Part shown: positions 19,868 through 26,716 of the stretch, in pieces | How the letters are laid out: every line of letters starts with the position of its first letter | Numbering within the stretch: the stretch's first letter is position 1 | From: Micromonospora phytophila | Lineage (GTDB): Bacteria > Actinomycetota > Actinomycetes > Mycobacteriales > Micromonosporaceae | DNA: 32,563 nucleotides | Reading direction: 5' to 3' | Assembly (NCBI RefSeq): GCF_023656545.1 | Contig: NZ_JAMOKF010000027.1 | Coordinates: forward strand, 1-32,563 | The notes under the pieces: generated by a model | Told to the model about the DNA's origin: nothing | The model's database searches: none | Seen by the model: only the letters and a program-made list of their open reading frames with translations | Translations under genes and position numbers: made by a program

Positions 19868-20200
19868 ATGTCGAAGAAGTTTCTGACCAAGCTCGCCGGC
19901 GGGGTGGTGCTGGGCAGCGCCGCACTGCTGCTCAGCGCGCCCGCCGCCGCGCTCGCCGCGTCCGACGGGGAGTACGGGGATTCCAACGGGAAGGACCGCA
20001 ACGGATTCGTTTGCGCGACCAACGAGCAGATCAACGAGCTGATCGTCGCCAACATCATTAGCGACAACGACATCGAGGACAGCGAAGTCGACTTCGAGCA
20101 GTCCGTGGAAGTTGACCAGACGAACGACAGCAGGACTCAGCCCAACAACATCATCGTCTGTATCCGCGACATCGACGTGGACGTGGACGTGGAGGACTAG
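19868..20200 (+). CDS. Truncated paralogue of the sortase substrate, lacking the sorting signal
   Basis: A 110-residue secreted protein. The signal peptide (KKFLTKLAGGVVLGSAALLL, cleavage at ALA-AS) is nearly the same as in the gene at 17942, and the two-cysteine core is conserved (NGFVCATNEQINELIVANI, IEDSEVDFEQS, PNNIIVCIRDIDVDVDVED). TAG 20198-20200 ends it just after the core. The following DNA still resembles the rest of the longer gene but is decayed. It would be released rather than anchored, or may be dying. ATG 19868 follows AGGAGGGAGTGAGGGAC. The upstream 90 bases also match those of the longer gene, so the promoter was copied too. Confidence 0.65.
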   Translation: MSKKFLTKLAGGVVLGSAALLLSAPAAALAASDGEYGDSNGKDRNGFVCATNEQINELIVANIISDNDIEDSEVDFEQSVEVDQTNDSRTQPNNIIVCIRDIDVDVDVED

Positions 20201-20450
20201 GAGCTGCTCGAGTCGCTCGAGGGGTGCCGGCATCAGCGGGGCCGCTCGTGCGGCTCGCGGTGGGCCAGCATGCCGGCAACGCGCTCGGTGGCATCCCACC
20301 GCTGCGTCCTGGCCAGGAGCGCCAGCGGCGGTCACGGATTCCCGTGGCGTGCCGCTGGCCTCTTCTTTGTCGTACTTCTGATGCTCACCATGCAGGATCC
20401 GGCTCCCGGCGACCAACCGGCGGTGCGCGGTGCCGTGGACACCCCGCACC
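20201..20450 (+). pseudogene. Decayed sorting-signal tail and sortase N-terminus
   Basis: After the TAG of the short paralogue the DNA keeps traces of the parental pair. The codons around 20272-20305 read NALGGIPPLRP, matching VGVLGGIALLRRR of the sorting-signal helix. Bases about 20310-20400 give RSASGGHGFPWRAAGL and then FFVVLLMLT, matching RSAGGRHGFPWRAAGLVMVV of the sortase at 18609. Frames are broken and the catalytic domain is absent. Homology fades after about 20450. I see nothing recognisable in 20450-20850. Confidence 0.7.
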
Positions 20451-20854
20451 CGGGCGGCGGGTGCGGCCACGTACGGCCCGGTGTTGGCGCCTGCACCATC
20501 CCGGCGAACACCGCCCGAGCCTCGATCGGCGGCATACGTGAACGGCCGCCGCTGGCCGCGAACGCACACACCCACCTCGGCCGCCACGACCGAACCCTTC
20601 GCCACCGGGTCCTGTGGCACAGAGAACTGTGGAAGACCTGCTCGGTCGGCCAGCATCCGCCGATCCCTAGGGCGTTACGAGCCACCCGCCTGAGCCCTGA
20701 ACGGCTACCTGGCACAACAACTCATCCAGCCGGACGTGTCACGCGCGTGCCGACACCGATCTGTCCACGGACGTCCTGAGACCCGACATCGCCGGCCGCC
20801 CGGCCTCGGACCTGCGTGACGATCAGTATCAGGAGCTGAGTGGCACTGGTCTCG

Positions 20855-21030
20855 GCGCCGGCGTTCTTCTCAACCGGTACGGTGTGGCGCCGACCGCCGG
20901 TGACGTCCCCCGATCGCCGGCTGTTACGCCCTGCCTGGGCTGGTGGTGGCCGGCCCTACAGCTTCTCGTTCACCTCGCGGCCGCGGTGGCGCTCTCCTTC
21001 CTCGGCACCCTGCCGTTCCCGGTGGGGCCA
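20855..21030 (+). pseudogene. Relic of the NTF2-like gene
   Basis: The DNA matches bases about 9440-9610 of the NTF2-like gene with several small indels. Shared stretches include the codons for RYGV then TAGDV, for GCYALPGL, and for YSFSFTS. The frame is broken several times and the second half of the gene is gone. It is the first piece of a shrunken copy of the 9.4-17.7 kb segment. Confidence 0.8.
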
Positions 21031-21032
21031 GC

Positions 21033-21170
21033 GTCGGCATGCCGGTGAGTAGAGGCCAGGTGACGGCTGTCGACCAACCGTCTTCCGCGTCCCACCGACC
21101 GGACGGGTCGGTCCGGGTCGGCCGCGTTCCGCCCGGCCCGTCGGGTGGCTGACCTGGCGCGTCGGCTCCG
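21033..21170 (+). pseudogene. Relic of the GNAT start and CBM2-gene promoter region
   Basis: Bases from about 21075 (CCAACCG, CTTCCGC) to GCGTCGGCTCCG near 21170 align with 10448-10541, the promoter region of the first CBM2-like gene. The part before it weakly matches the start of the divergent GNAT gene. The -35-like TTCCGC (21127-21132) and the 17-base spacer are kept, but the -10 is TGACCT instead of TAGGCT. The sequence then jumps straight into the pullulanase relic, skipping both CBM2 genes and most of the amylase. Confidence 0.65.
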
Positions 21171-21846
21171 GCGACGAGGTCATCGGCACCGCGGCCCAGC
21201 AGCTCGCGCGGCTGCTGCTCCAGCACGATCTGATCAAAGTCGGGCTGGCCGGCAACCTCGCCGGCCACCGGTTCACCGACTCCGTCGGACCAGAGGTGAC
21301 CGGCGTCCAGGTCGACTACAACGGCTCGGCCGGCCGGTTACGCCGCCGCATCGGGAGAGGCGGTCACCGGCTGCCGCAGGCAACCTCGGCGGCGGACCGG
21401 TCCCGGATGCAGGTGCTCGCGCTGAGCACCCGTGATGGGCAGGGGACCGGCTTCGTCACCGCCCGCACCGAGCGGCCGCGACGCCCGGTACGCCGAGCTG
21501 CTAGAGGTTTCGCGCCTCCTCGCCGGTGTTCGGGCTGACCACCGCGGAGCAGGTGCAACAGCCGGCGCCTTCCCGCTCTGCGGCGAGGCGTGGACCCCGG
21601 CGCGCTCACCAGGACGCTGGACGGTCGCAGCCTCGACGGGCGCCGGAAGTCCGGGACGGTCTTCAACGCCATCCCCGGCGGGGCGACGCAGCAGCTGACC
21701 GGGCTGCGGGCGGCGGACGTGGCGCTGCACCCGGTGCTGCGGGCCTCCGCCGATGAGGTGCTACGGACGGCCACGATCGACGCGGCCACCGACGCGTTCA
21801 CCGTGCCGGCGCGGAGCGTCGCGGTTTCGTGCGGCAGTCGTACGGC
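21170..21846 (+). pseudogene. Relic of the pullulanase 3' end
   Basis: Clear copy of about 16780-17690 of the amylase/pullulanase gene. It reads [42 protein letters not shown], and (in other frames) the final DUF3372-like part with TQQLTGLRAADVALHPVLRA. Two sizeable deletions are visible. One removes roughly 50 bases holding the YVDAHDNE catalytic region. The other removes roughly 195 bases corresponding to about 17137-17330. Several frameshifts make it non-coding. No start codon context exists. Confidence 0.85.
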
Positions 21847-21850
21847 AGTG

Positions 21851-21889
21851 GCCGGCCCCCTTCCGTGGTGACCGCGGAAGGGGGCCGGC
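21851..21889. terminator. Relic terminator after the pullulanase remnant
   Basis: A 15-bp perfect stem (21851-21865 with 21875-21889) around a 9-base loop. It lies where the parental gene has its terminator and shares the GGCCGGCCCCC core, so it was probably copied with the gene. It may still stop transcription from either side. Confidence 0.7.
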
Positions 21890-21910
21890 TCGTCTCTCCT
21901 GGCGGCGGTC

Positions 21911-21961
21911 CTCCGGCCCGCCGGGTCCGATCCGGTTGGACCGTTCCCGGGCGGGCCGGAG
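21911..21961 (-). terminator. Candidate terminator of the first beta-helix gene
   Basis: CTCCGGCCCGCC (21911-21922) pairs with GGCGGGCCGGAG (about 21950-21961). The stem is extended by GGG/CCC with one bulged base. It lies about 55 bases beyond the stop codon of the minus-strand gene ending at 22015. Confidence 0.55.
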
Positions 21962-22014
21962 GGGGTCGCCTCAGCCGATGCCGTCAACGGTTCGGCTGTT
22001 CACTGCGCGGCCGG

Positions 22015-23667
22015 TCAGGCGTGGCAGTCTTTGACGTTGACGCAGTTCTTGGGGTCGTTGTCGGTGACGGTGGACTTGTCGTCGAGTTCGACCTTGCCGT
22101 CGTTGTTGAAGATGCCGCCGGCGATCTTGCGGTGGTGGTCGTTCTCGCCGTTGGCCTTGTTGTTCTTGACCTTGGTCTTGTCCAGGGTGACCTTGCCGTT
22201 GTTGTTGAAGATGCCGCCGCCGTTCTCGCCGGCGATGTTTTCCTTGATCAGGCTGTCGCGCAGGACCAGGACCGCGTCGAAGTCGTCGTGGTTGCGGTCG
22301 TTGCCCCTGTTGCCCTTGTTGCTGTTGTCGTTCTTGTCGTTCTTGTTGTCGTTCTTGGGCTCGCCGTTGAAGATGCCGCCGCCGAAGCGTCCGGCGTGGT
22401 TCGCGGCGATGAGGGTGTCGGTGATGGTGGCGCGGCCGACCCTGTCGTTGTCCTTGCGGTCGTTGTCCTTGCGGTTGTTGCTGGTGGCGGTGTTGTGTTC
22501 GCGGTCTCCGCCGGTGTTGTAGATGCCGCCGCCGTCCTTGCTGGCGTCGTTCTCGGCGACGGTGACGTGGTCGAGCTTGAGGTCGGTGTTGCGGGCGTAG
22601 ATGCCGCCACCGTTCTTGCAGGCGGTGTTGTCCTTGACGAAGGCCCAGCTGATCTCGACGTAGCCGCCGGAGCTGAAGAGGCCACCGCCGTTCTCGTCGG
22701 CCTTGTTGCCCTGGATGAGGCTCTTCTCGATCTCGACGTTGCCGGCCTTGTCGCGGTCGTGGCGGCCGTCGTCCTTGCCGTCGTGGCGGCCGTCGTCCTT
22801 GCCGTTGGCGATGCCGCCGCCGTTCTTCCCGGCGGTGTTGTCGGTGATCTTCGACTTCTCGATCTCGAGCTGGCCGGTGTTGAAGATGCCACCGCCGTTG
22901 TCGTTGGCCTGGTTGTGGTCGACCTTGCTGAGCTTGAGGGTGACCTTGCCGTGGTTGGCGATCGCGCCGCCGTTGCCGCTGGCGCTGTTGCGGGTCAGGG
23001 TGGTCTTCTCGAGGTAGGCGCGCCCGCCCTTCTCGACCAGCAGCGCACCGCCGTCCTCGCCCCTGTCCCGGTCGTTGTCCTTGTCGTTGTTCTTGTTCTT
23101 GTCGTTGTCGTTGCGCGAGGAGTTGGTGGAGACGTTGGCTCCGCGGGACTTGAGCGCGGAGGCCAGCAGATCCTTCAGCCGCTCCTTCTGCTCCTCGCCC
23201 TTGTCGTCCTTCTTGTCGTCGTCCTTCTTGTCCTCGTCGTCGGCGGCCTTGCCGTCCTTGAGGGTCAGATCCTTCAGGGTCAGGTCACCGCCGTCGGCGA
23301 CCTTGAAGATCCGAAACGCGTCCTTGGAGTCCCGCTTGATCGTCGCGCCCTCACCCTTGATGGTGATCTCCTGCTTGATCACCGGCAGGCCCGTGCGGGA
23401 CTTCTTGTCGTCCTTGTCGTCGTCCTTGTCGTCGTCCTTGCCGTCGTGCTTCTTGCCGTCGTGCTTCTTGCCGTCGTGCTTCTTGCCGTCCTTCTTGTCC
23501 TCGTCGTCGAACTCGTCCAGCTCGTAGGTGCAGTCCTTGGCAAGCTTCAGGGTGCCCCCGTGACCACGGTTGAGCAGATCGATGGCCTCGACCAGATCCT
23601 CCTCGTCACAGTCCACCTCCCTGACCCGGTCCCCGTCCTTGCCCTTGTCATCCTTACCGCGCTCACC
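22015..23667. repeat. Long direct repeat, copy 1 (pair: 24453-26105)
   Basis: About 1653 bases covering the stop codon and most of the beta-helix gene repeat at 24453-26105 with a constant offset of 2438 and no indel. I saw no base difference when comparing the two by eye, and translations in several frames are also the same. The match ends abruptly at both sides: just past the stop codon, and at the start of the GRGERGQDDK repeats. Confidence 0.9.
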
Positions 23668-24039
23668 GCGGCCCTTGTCGTCCTGACCGCGCTCACCGCG
23701 GCCCTTGTCGTCCTGACCGCGCTCACCCCGGTCCTTGTCGTCGCGCCAGCCCTGCTCGTCTCCCCAGGCCTTCTCGTTCCAGTTGCCGGCGCCGGGGCCC
23801 TGACCTTCATGCCAGTCACGACCCTCCTCGTTACGCTTGTCGTCCTTGTTGAGTTGCTGCGCCGTGGACCACGTCGGATCGGCCAGGCCATTGACGCCGC
23901 CGCCCCCGTACGCGACTCCCGTGAGACTGACCGCTCCCGTCAGGCCCAGGACGCCGGTGGCGAGCCACAGCTTGCGCCGGCCCGCCGCTGACGTGGTCTG
24001 GCGAACGGCGTCATCGTTACTGCGAAGGTAGTTGGACAT
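22015..24039 (-). CDS. Secreted Asp/Lys-rich right-handed beta-helix protein, copy 1
   Basis: A 674-residue protein. A short basic N-terminus and a signal or anchor helix (LWLATGVLGLTGAVSLTGVA, about residues 24-43) precede a highly charged region with repeats of DKGRGERGQD and KKHDG, plus runs of DDDKDDDKDDKK. Among these lies VREVDCDEEDLVEAIDLLNR, a typical start of Pmp-like beta-helix proteins. From about residue 330 it has a ladder of GGGI-x-N/F-N units (GGAIANHGKV, GGGIFNTGQL, GGGIYARNTDL, GGGIFNNNGKV) separated by N/D-rich loops, the right-handed parallel beta-helix seen in Chlamydia Pmp and related surface proteins. It ends NCVNVKDCHA without a sortase signal. Function unknown. The last 551 codons are shared with copy 2. 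Confidence 0.75.
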   Translation of the reverse strand: MSNYLRSNDDAVRQTTSAAGRRKLWLATGVLGLTGAVSLTGVAYGGGGVNGLADPTWSTAQQLNKDDKRNEEGRDWHEGQGPGAGNWNEKAWGDEQGWRDDKDRGERGQDDKGRGERGQDDKGRGERGKDDKGKDGDRVREVDCDEEDLVEAIDLLNRGHGGTLKLAKDCTYELDEFDDEDKKDGKKHDGKKHDGKKHDGKDDDKDDDKDDKKSRTGLPVIKQEITIKGEGATIKRDSKDAFRIFKVADGGDLTLKDLTLKDGKAADDEDKKDDDKKDDKGEEQKERLKDLLASALKSRGANVSTNSSRNDNDKNKNNDKDNDRDRGEDGGALLVEKGGRAYLEKTTLTRNSASGNGGAIANHGKVTLKLSKVDHNQANDNGGGIFNTGQLEIEKSKITDNTAGKNGGGIANGKDDGRHDGKDDGRHDRDKAGNVEIEKSLIQGNKADENGGGLFSSGGYVEISWAFVKDNTACKNGGGIYARNTDLKLDHVTVAENDASKDGGGIYNTGGDREHNTATSNNRKDNDRKDNDRVGRATITDTLIAANHAGRFGGGIFNGEPKNDNKNDKNDNSNKGNRGNDRNHDDFDAVLVLRDSLIKENIAGENGGGIFNNNGKVTLDKTKVKNNKANGENDHHRKIAGGIFNNDGKVELDDKSTVTDNDPKNCVNVKDCHA

Positions 24040-24101
24040 CTGAGCTCTCTGCCCTCTCCTTGTACCCAGACAAGGTCGCTTCGCCTTCGCGAGCGGCCTT
24101 C

Positions 24102-24183
24102 GCTACAAATCGGTTGTAGCTGCTGAACCACACCGTATGAGAATGTTCTTCGTCATGTGGATTTATCCGAAGGAAACCCACAT
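24102..24183 (-). promoter_or_regulatory. Conserved leader/promoter block of beta-helix gene 1 with two hairpins
   Basis: Read on the minus strand, the block holds three elements. The first is an inverted repeat (24183-24155) with 10-base arms ATGTGGGTTT and AAATCCACAT around a 9-base loop. The second is TTCTCATACGGT, 17 bases later, with TACGGT (24137-24132) a possible -10. The third is the hairpin GCTACAACCGATTTGTAGC (24120-24102). The same three elements, with the same 17-base spacing, precede the second gene, although the DNA between them differs. The rest of 24040-24452 shows nothing beyond the terminator of the next gene. Confidence 0.6.
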
Positions 24184-24390
24184 TTGGTACATGGATGAGT
24201 CGGGTAGGCAGGAGTGCGGACGCCGGGTGCGGGCGTCGTGGGAGGGCGCCGAAGGCGCCATACCGGGCTTCGGGGTCGAAGTTCCTCGCGACGTCGCACA
24301 GCGGTCAGCCGTGACAGTCAGGTCGGAGGAGATCTCACGCCACCACCCGACGCCGTCCTGTCGGACCTCCTCCGAGGCGGGCGACCGAAG

Positions 24391-24439
24391 GCGGGAGCCC
24401 CTTTCCGCCCGCTGGTCGCGCGGCGGAAGGGACTCCCGC
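24391..24439 (-). terminator. Terminator of the second beta-helix gene
   Basis: GCGGGAGCCCCTTTCCGCC (24391-24409) pairs with GGCGGAAGGGACTCCCGC (24422-24439), with one mismatch or G-T pair and one bulge. The hairpin lies 14 bases beyond the minus-strand stop codon at 24453. Confidence 0.65.
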
Positions 24440-24452
24440 GTTATGTGGTGGT

Positions 24453-26105
24453 TCAGGCGTGGCAGTCTTTGACGTTGACGCAGTTCTTGGGGTCGTTGTC
24501 GGTGACGGTGGACTTGTCGTCGAGTTCGACCTTGCCGTCGTTGTTGAAGATGCCGCCGGCGATCTTGCGGTGGTGGTCGTTCTCGCCGTTGGCCTTGTTG
24601 TTCTTGACCTTGGTCTTGTCCAGGGTGACCTTGCCGTTGTTGTTGAAGATGCCGCCGCCGTTCTCGCCGGCGATGTTTTCCTTGATCAGGCTGTCGCGCA
24701 GGACCAGGACCGCGTCGAAGTCGTCGTGGTTGCGGTCGTTGCCCCTGTTGCCCTTGTTGCTGTTGTCGTTCTTGTCGTTCTTGTTGTCGTTCTTGGGCTC
24801 GCCGTTGAAGATGCCGCCGCCGAAGCGTCCGGCGTGGTTCGCGGCGATGAGGGTGTCGGTGATGGTGGCGCGGCCGACCCTGTCGTTGTCCTTGCGGTCG
24901 TTGTCCTTGCGGTTGTTGCTGGTGGCGGTGTTGTGTTCGCGGTCTCCGCCGGTGTTGTAGATGCCGCCGCCGTCCTTGCTGGCGTCGTTCTCGGCGACGG
25001 TGACGTGGTCGAGCTTGAGGTCGGTGTTGCGGGCGTAGATGCCGCCACCGTTCTTGCAGGCGGTGTTGTCCTTGACGAAGGCCCAGCTGATCTCGACGTA
25101 GCCGCCGGAGCTGAAGAGGCCACCGCCGTTCTCGTCGGCCTTGTTGCCCTGGATGAGGCTCTTCTCGATCTCGACGTTGCCGGCCTTGTCGCGGTCGTGG
25201 CGGCCGTCGTCCTTGCCGTCGTGGCGGCCGTCGTCCTTGCCGTTGGCGATGCCGCCGCCGTTCTTCCCGGCGGTGTTGTCGGTGATCTTCGACTTCTCGA
25301 TCTCGAGCTGGCCGGTGTTGAAGATGCCACCGCCGTTGTCGTTGGCCTGGTTGTGGTCGACCTTGCTGAGCTTGAGGGTGACCTTGCCGTGGTTGGCGAT
25401 CGCGCCGCCGTTGCCGCTGGCGCTGTTGCGGGTCAGGGTGGTCTTCTCGAGGTAGGCGCGCCCGCCCTTCTCGACCAGCAGCGCACCGCCGTCCTCGCCC
25501 CTGTCCCGGTCGTTGTCCTTGTCGTTGTTCTTGTTCTTGTCGTTGTCGTTGCGCGAGGAGTTGGTGGAGACGTTGGCTCCGCGGGACTTGAGCGCGGAGG
25601 CCAGCAGATCCTTCAGCCGCTCCTTCTGCTCCTCGCCCTTGTCGTCCTTCTTGTCGTCGTCCTTCTTGTCCTCGTCGTCGGCGGCCTTGCCGTCCTTGAG
25701 GGTCAGATCCTTCAGGGTCAGGTCACCGCCGTCGGCGACCTTGAAGATCCGAAACGCGTCCTTGGAGTCCCGCTTGATCGTCGCGCCCTCACCCTTGATG
25801 GTGATCTCCTGCTTGATCACCGGCAGGCCCGTGCGGGACTTCTTGTCGTCCTTGTCGTCGTCCTTGTCGTCGTCCTTGCCGTCGTGCTTCTTGCCGTCGT
25901 GCTTCTTGCCGTCGTGCTTCTTGCCGTCCTTCTTGTCCTCGTCGTCGAACTCGTCCAGCTCGTAGGTGCAGTCCTTGGCAAGCTTCAGGGTGCCCCCGTG
26001 ACCACGGTTGAGCAGATCGATGGCCTCGACCAGATCCTCCTCGTCACAGTCCACCTCCCTGACCCGGTCCCCGTCCTTGCCCTTGTCATCCTTACCGCGC
26101 TCACC
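24453..26105. repeat. Long direct repeat, copy 2 (pair: 22015-23667)
   Basis: Second member of the 1653-base repeat, covering the shared part of the second beta-helix gene. The boundary with unique DNA at 26106 falls in codons, so the two proteins switch from shared to different sequence without a frameshift. Confidence 0.9.
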
Positions 26106-26435
26106 CCGGCCCTTGTCATCCCAGGCCTGGTCCCAATCGTTGTCCCAATCGCCGACGTCGGGGCCCTGACCGCCCTGCTTGTCGGCACCGACGTGGGACT
26201 TCTCGTCGTCAGCCTTGCCGGCGTCGCTGACGGGCTGCTTCGTGGACGATTGAGCGCCCGAGGTTCTGTCGGGGCCACCGGGCTTGTCGTCACGAGCGGC
26301 CAGGCCGCCCAGTGCCGCCAAGCCGACCACGCCGGTCAGTCCGGCCACGCCGGCAGCCACCCAGAGTTTGCGCCGCCCTGTACTCGATGTGGCCGCGGTA
26401 GCCCAATCGTCGGGAGTCGTTTGGTTGTTGGACAT
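24453..26435 (-). CDS. Secreted Asp/Lys-rich right-handed beta-helix protein, copy 2
   Basis: A 660-residue protein. Its first 109 or so residues differ from copy 1: MSNNQTTPDDW, a helix LWVAAGVAGLTGVVGLAALG (about 24-43), then a Gly/Asp/Lys-rich linker with DVGDWDNDWDQAW. From DKGRGERGKDDKGKDGD onward it has the same sequence as copy 1, including the KKHDG repeats, all GGGI-x-N rungs and the NCVNVKDCHA end. Copy 1 has three GRGER-type repeats where this one has a single copy. ATG 26435 has AGGAAAGGGCGGAAGG upstream. The frame stays open to 26654, but that part is not protein-like. No catalytic motif is seen. A surface or matrix role is a guess based on secretion and fold. Confidence 0.75.
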   Translation of the reverse strand: MSNNQTTPDDWATAATSSTGRRKLWVAAGVAGLTGVVGLAALGGLAARDDKPGGPDRTSGAQSSTKQPVSDAGKADDEKSHVGADKQGGQGPDVGDWDNDWDQAWDDKGRGERGKDDKGKDGDRVREVDCDEEDLVEAIDLLNRGHGGTLKLAKDCTYELDEFDDEDKKDGKKHDGKKHDGKKHDGKDDDKDDDKDDKKSRTGLPVIKQEITIKGEGATIKRDSKDAFRIFKVADGGDLTLKDLTLKDGKAADDEDKKDDDKKDDKGEEQKERLKDLLASALKSRGANVSTNSSRNDNDKNKNNDKDNDRDRGEDGGALLVEKGGRAYLEKTTLTRNSASGNGGAIANHGKVTLKLSKVDHNQANDNGGGIFNTGQLEIEKSKITDNTAGKNGGGIANGKDDGRHDGKDDGRHDRDKAGNVEIEKSLIQGNKADENGGGLFSSGGYVEISWAFVKDNTACKNGGGIYARNTDLKLDHVTVAENDASKDGGGIYNTGGDREHNTATSNNRKDNDRKDNDRVGRATITDTLIAANHAGRFGGGIFNGEPKNDNKNDKNDNSNKGNRGNDRNHDDFDAVLVLRDSLIKENIAGENGGGIFNNNGKVTLDKTKVKNNKANGENDHHRKIAGGIFNNDGKVELDDKSTVTDNDPKNCVNVKDCHA

Positions 26436-26496
26436 CAGAGCCTTCCGCCCTTTCCTGCTACCAGACGGGGCCGCACCGCACCAGGCGGCGCGACCA

Positions 26497-26578
26497 GCTA
26501 CAAATCGGTTGCAGCCTCTGACGCCCACCGTATGAGAACGATCCTCGCGATGCGGACTTATCCGAGAAAAGCCCGCAT
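26497..26578 (-). promoter_or_regulatory. Conserved leader/promoter block of beta-helix gene 2 with two hairpins
   Basis: Same layout as 24102-24183. The inverted repeat has arms ATGCGGGCTT and AAGTCCGCAT (26578-26550, 9-base loop). TTCTCATACGGT has TACGGT at 26532-26527. The hairpin is GCTGCAACCGATTTGTAGC (26515-26497). Compared with copy 1, two T-A pairs of the first stem are C-G here, and one A-T pair of the second stem is a G-T wobble, so pairing is kept at each changed position. Confidence 0.6.
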
Positions 26579-26667
26579 TCCGCTCAGGTCTAGCCAGGTG
26601 CTCGGCAACTGACCGGGGTCGACAGGAAGGGGTGTGACCAGCACAAACGCCCATCTCCCGCAGACGA

Positions 26668-26704
26668 CGAAGGGCCCCTCCCGCGAACGGGAAGGGGCCC
26701 TTCG
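26668..26704. terminator. Terminator of the aminopeptidase P gene
   Basis: CGAAGGGCCCCTCCCG (26668-26683) pairs with 26688-26704 with a single bulged A and a CGAA loop. It lies 12 bases beyond the minus-strand stop at 26717. Confidence 0.75.
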
Positions 26705-26716
26705 GGGCGTACGGGG

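Noticed and set aside
20450..20850. Possible minus-strand gene with SVPQDPVAKGSVVAAEVG
   Set aside because: The frame runs on into antisense of the substrate relic, has no plausible start, and I do not recognise the family.
23441..23485. CRISPR-like short repeats
   Set aside because: The units are 15 bases, contiguous and in frame, coding for KKHDG-type peptide repeats. There are no spacers and no cas genes.
24102..24183. Small inverted-repeat transposable element (MITE) in front of the beta-helix gene
   Set aside because: The same block sits at the same place before the paralogue with compensatory changes, which fits a conserved leader better. No target-site duplication was seen.
22015..26435. 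Sortase anchoring of the beta-helix proteins
   Set aside because: Their C-termini (NCVNVKDCHA) lack an LPxTG-like motif, hydrophobic helix and positive tail.
22015..26612. Val/Leu-rich plus-strand frames opposite the two beta-helix genes that look like membrane proteins
   Set aside because: They are the complements of Asp/Asn/Lys codons, which read as Val/Leu on the other strand. They have no ribosome-binding sites and stay open only because of the real genes.
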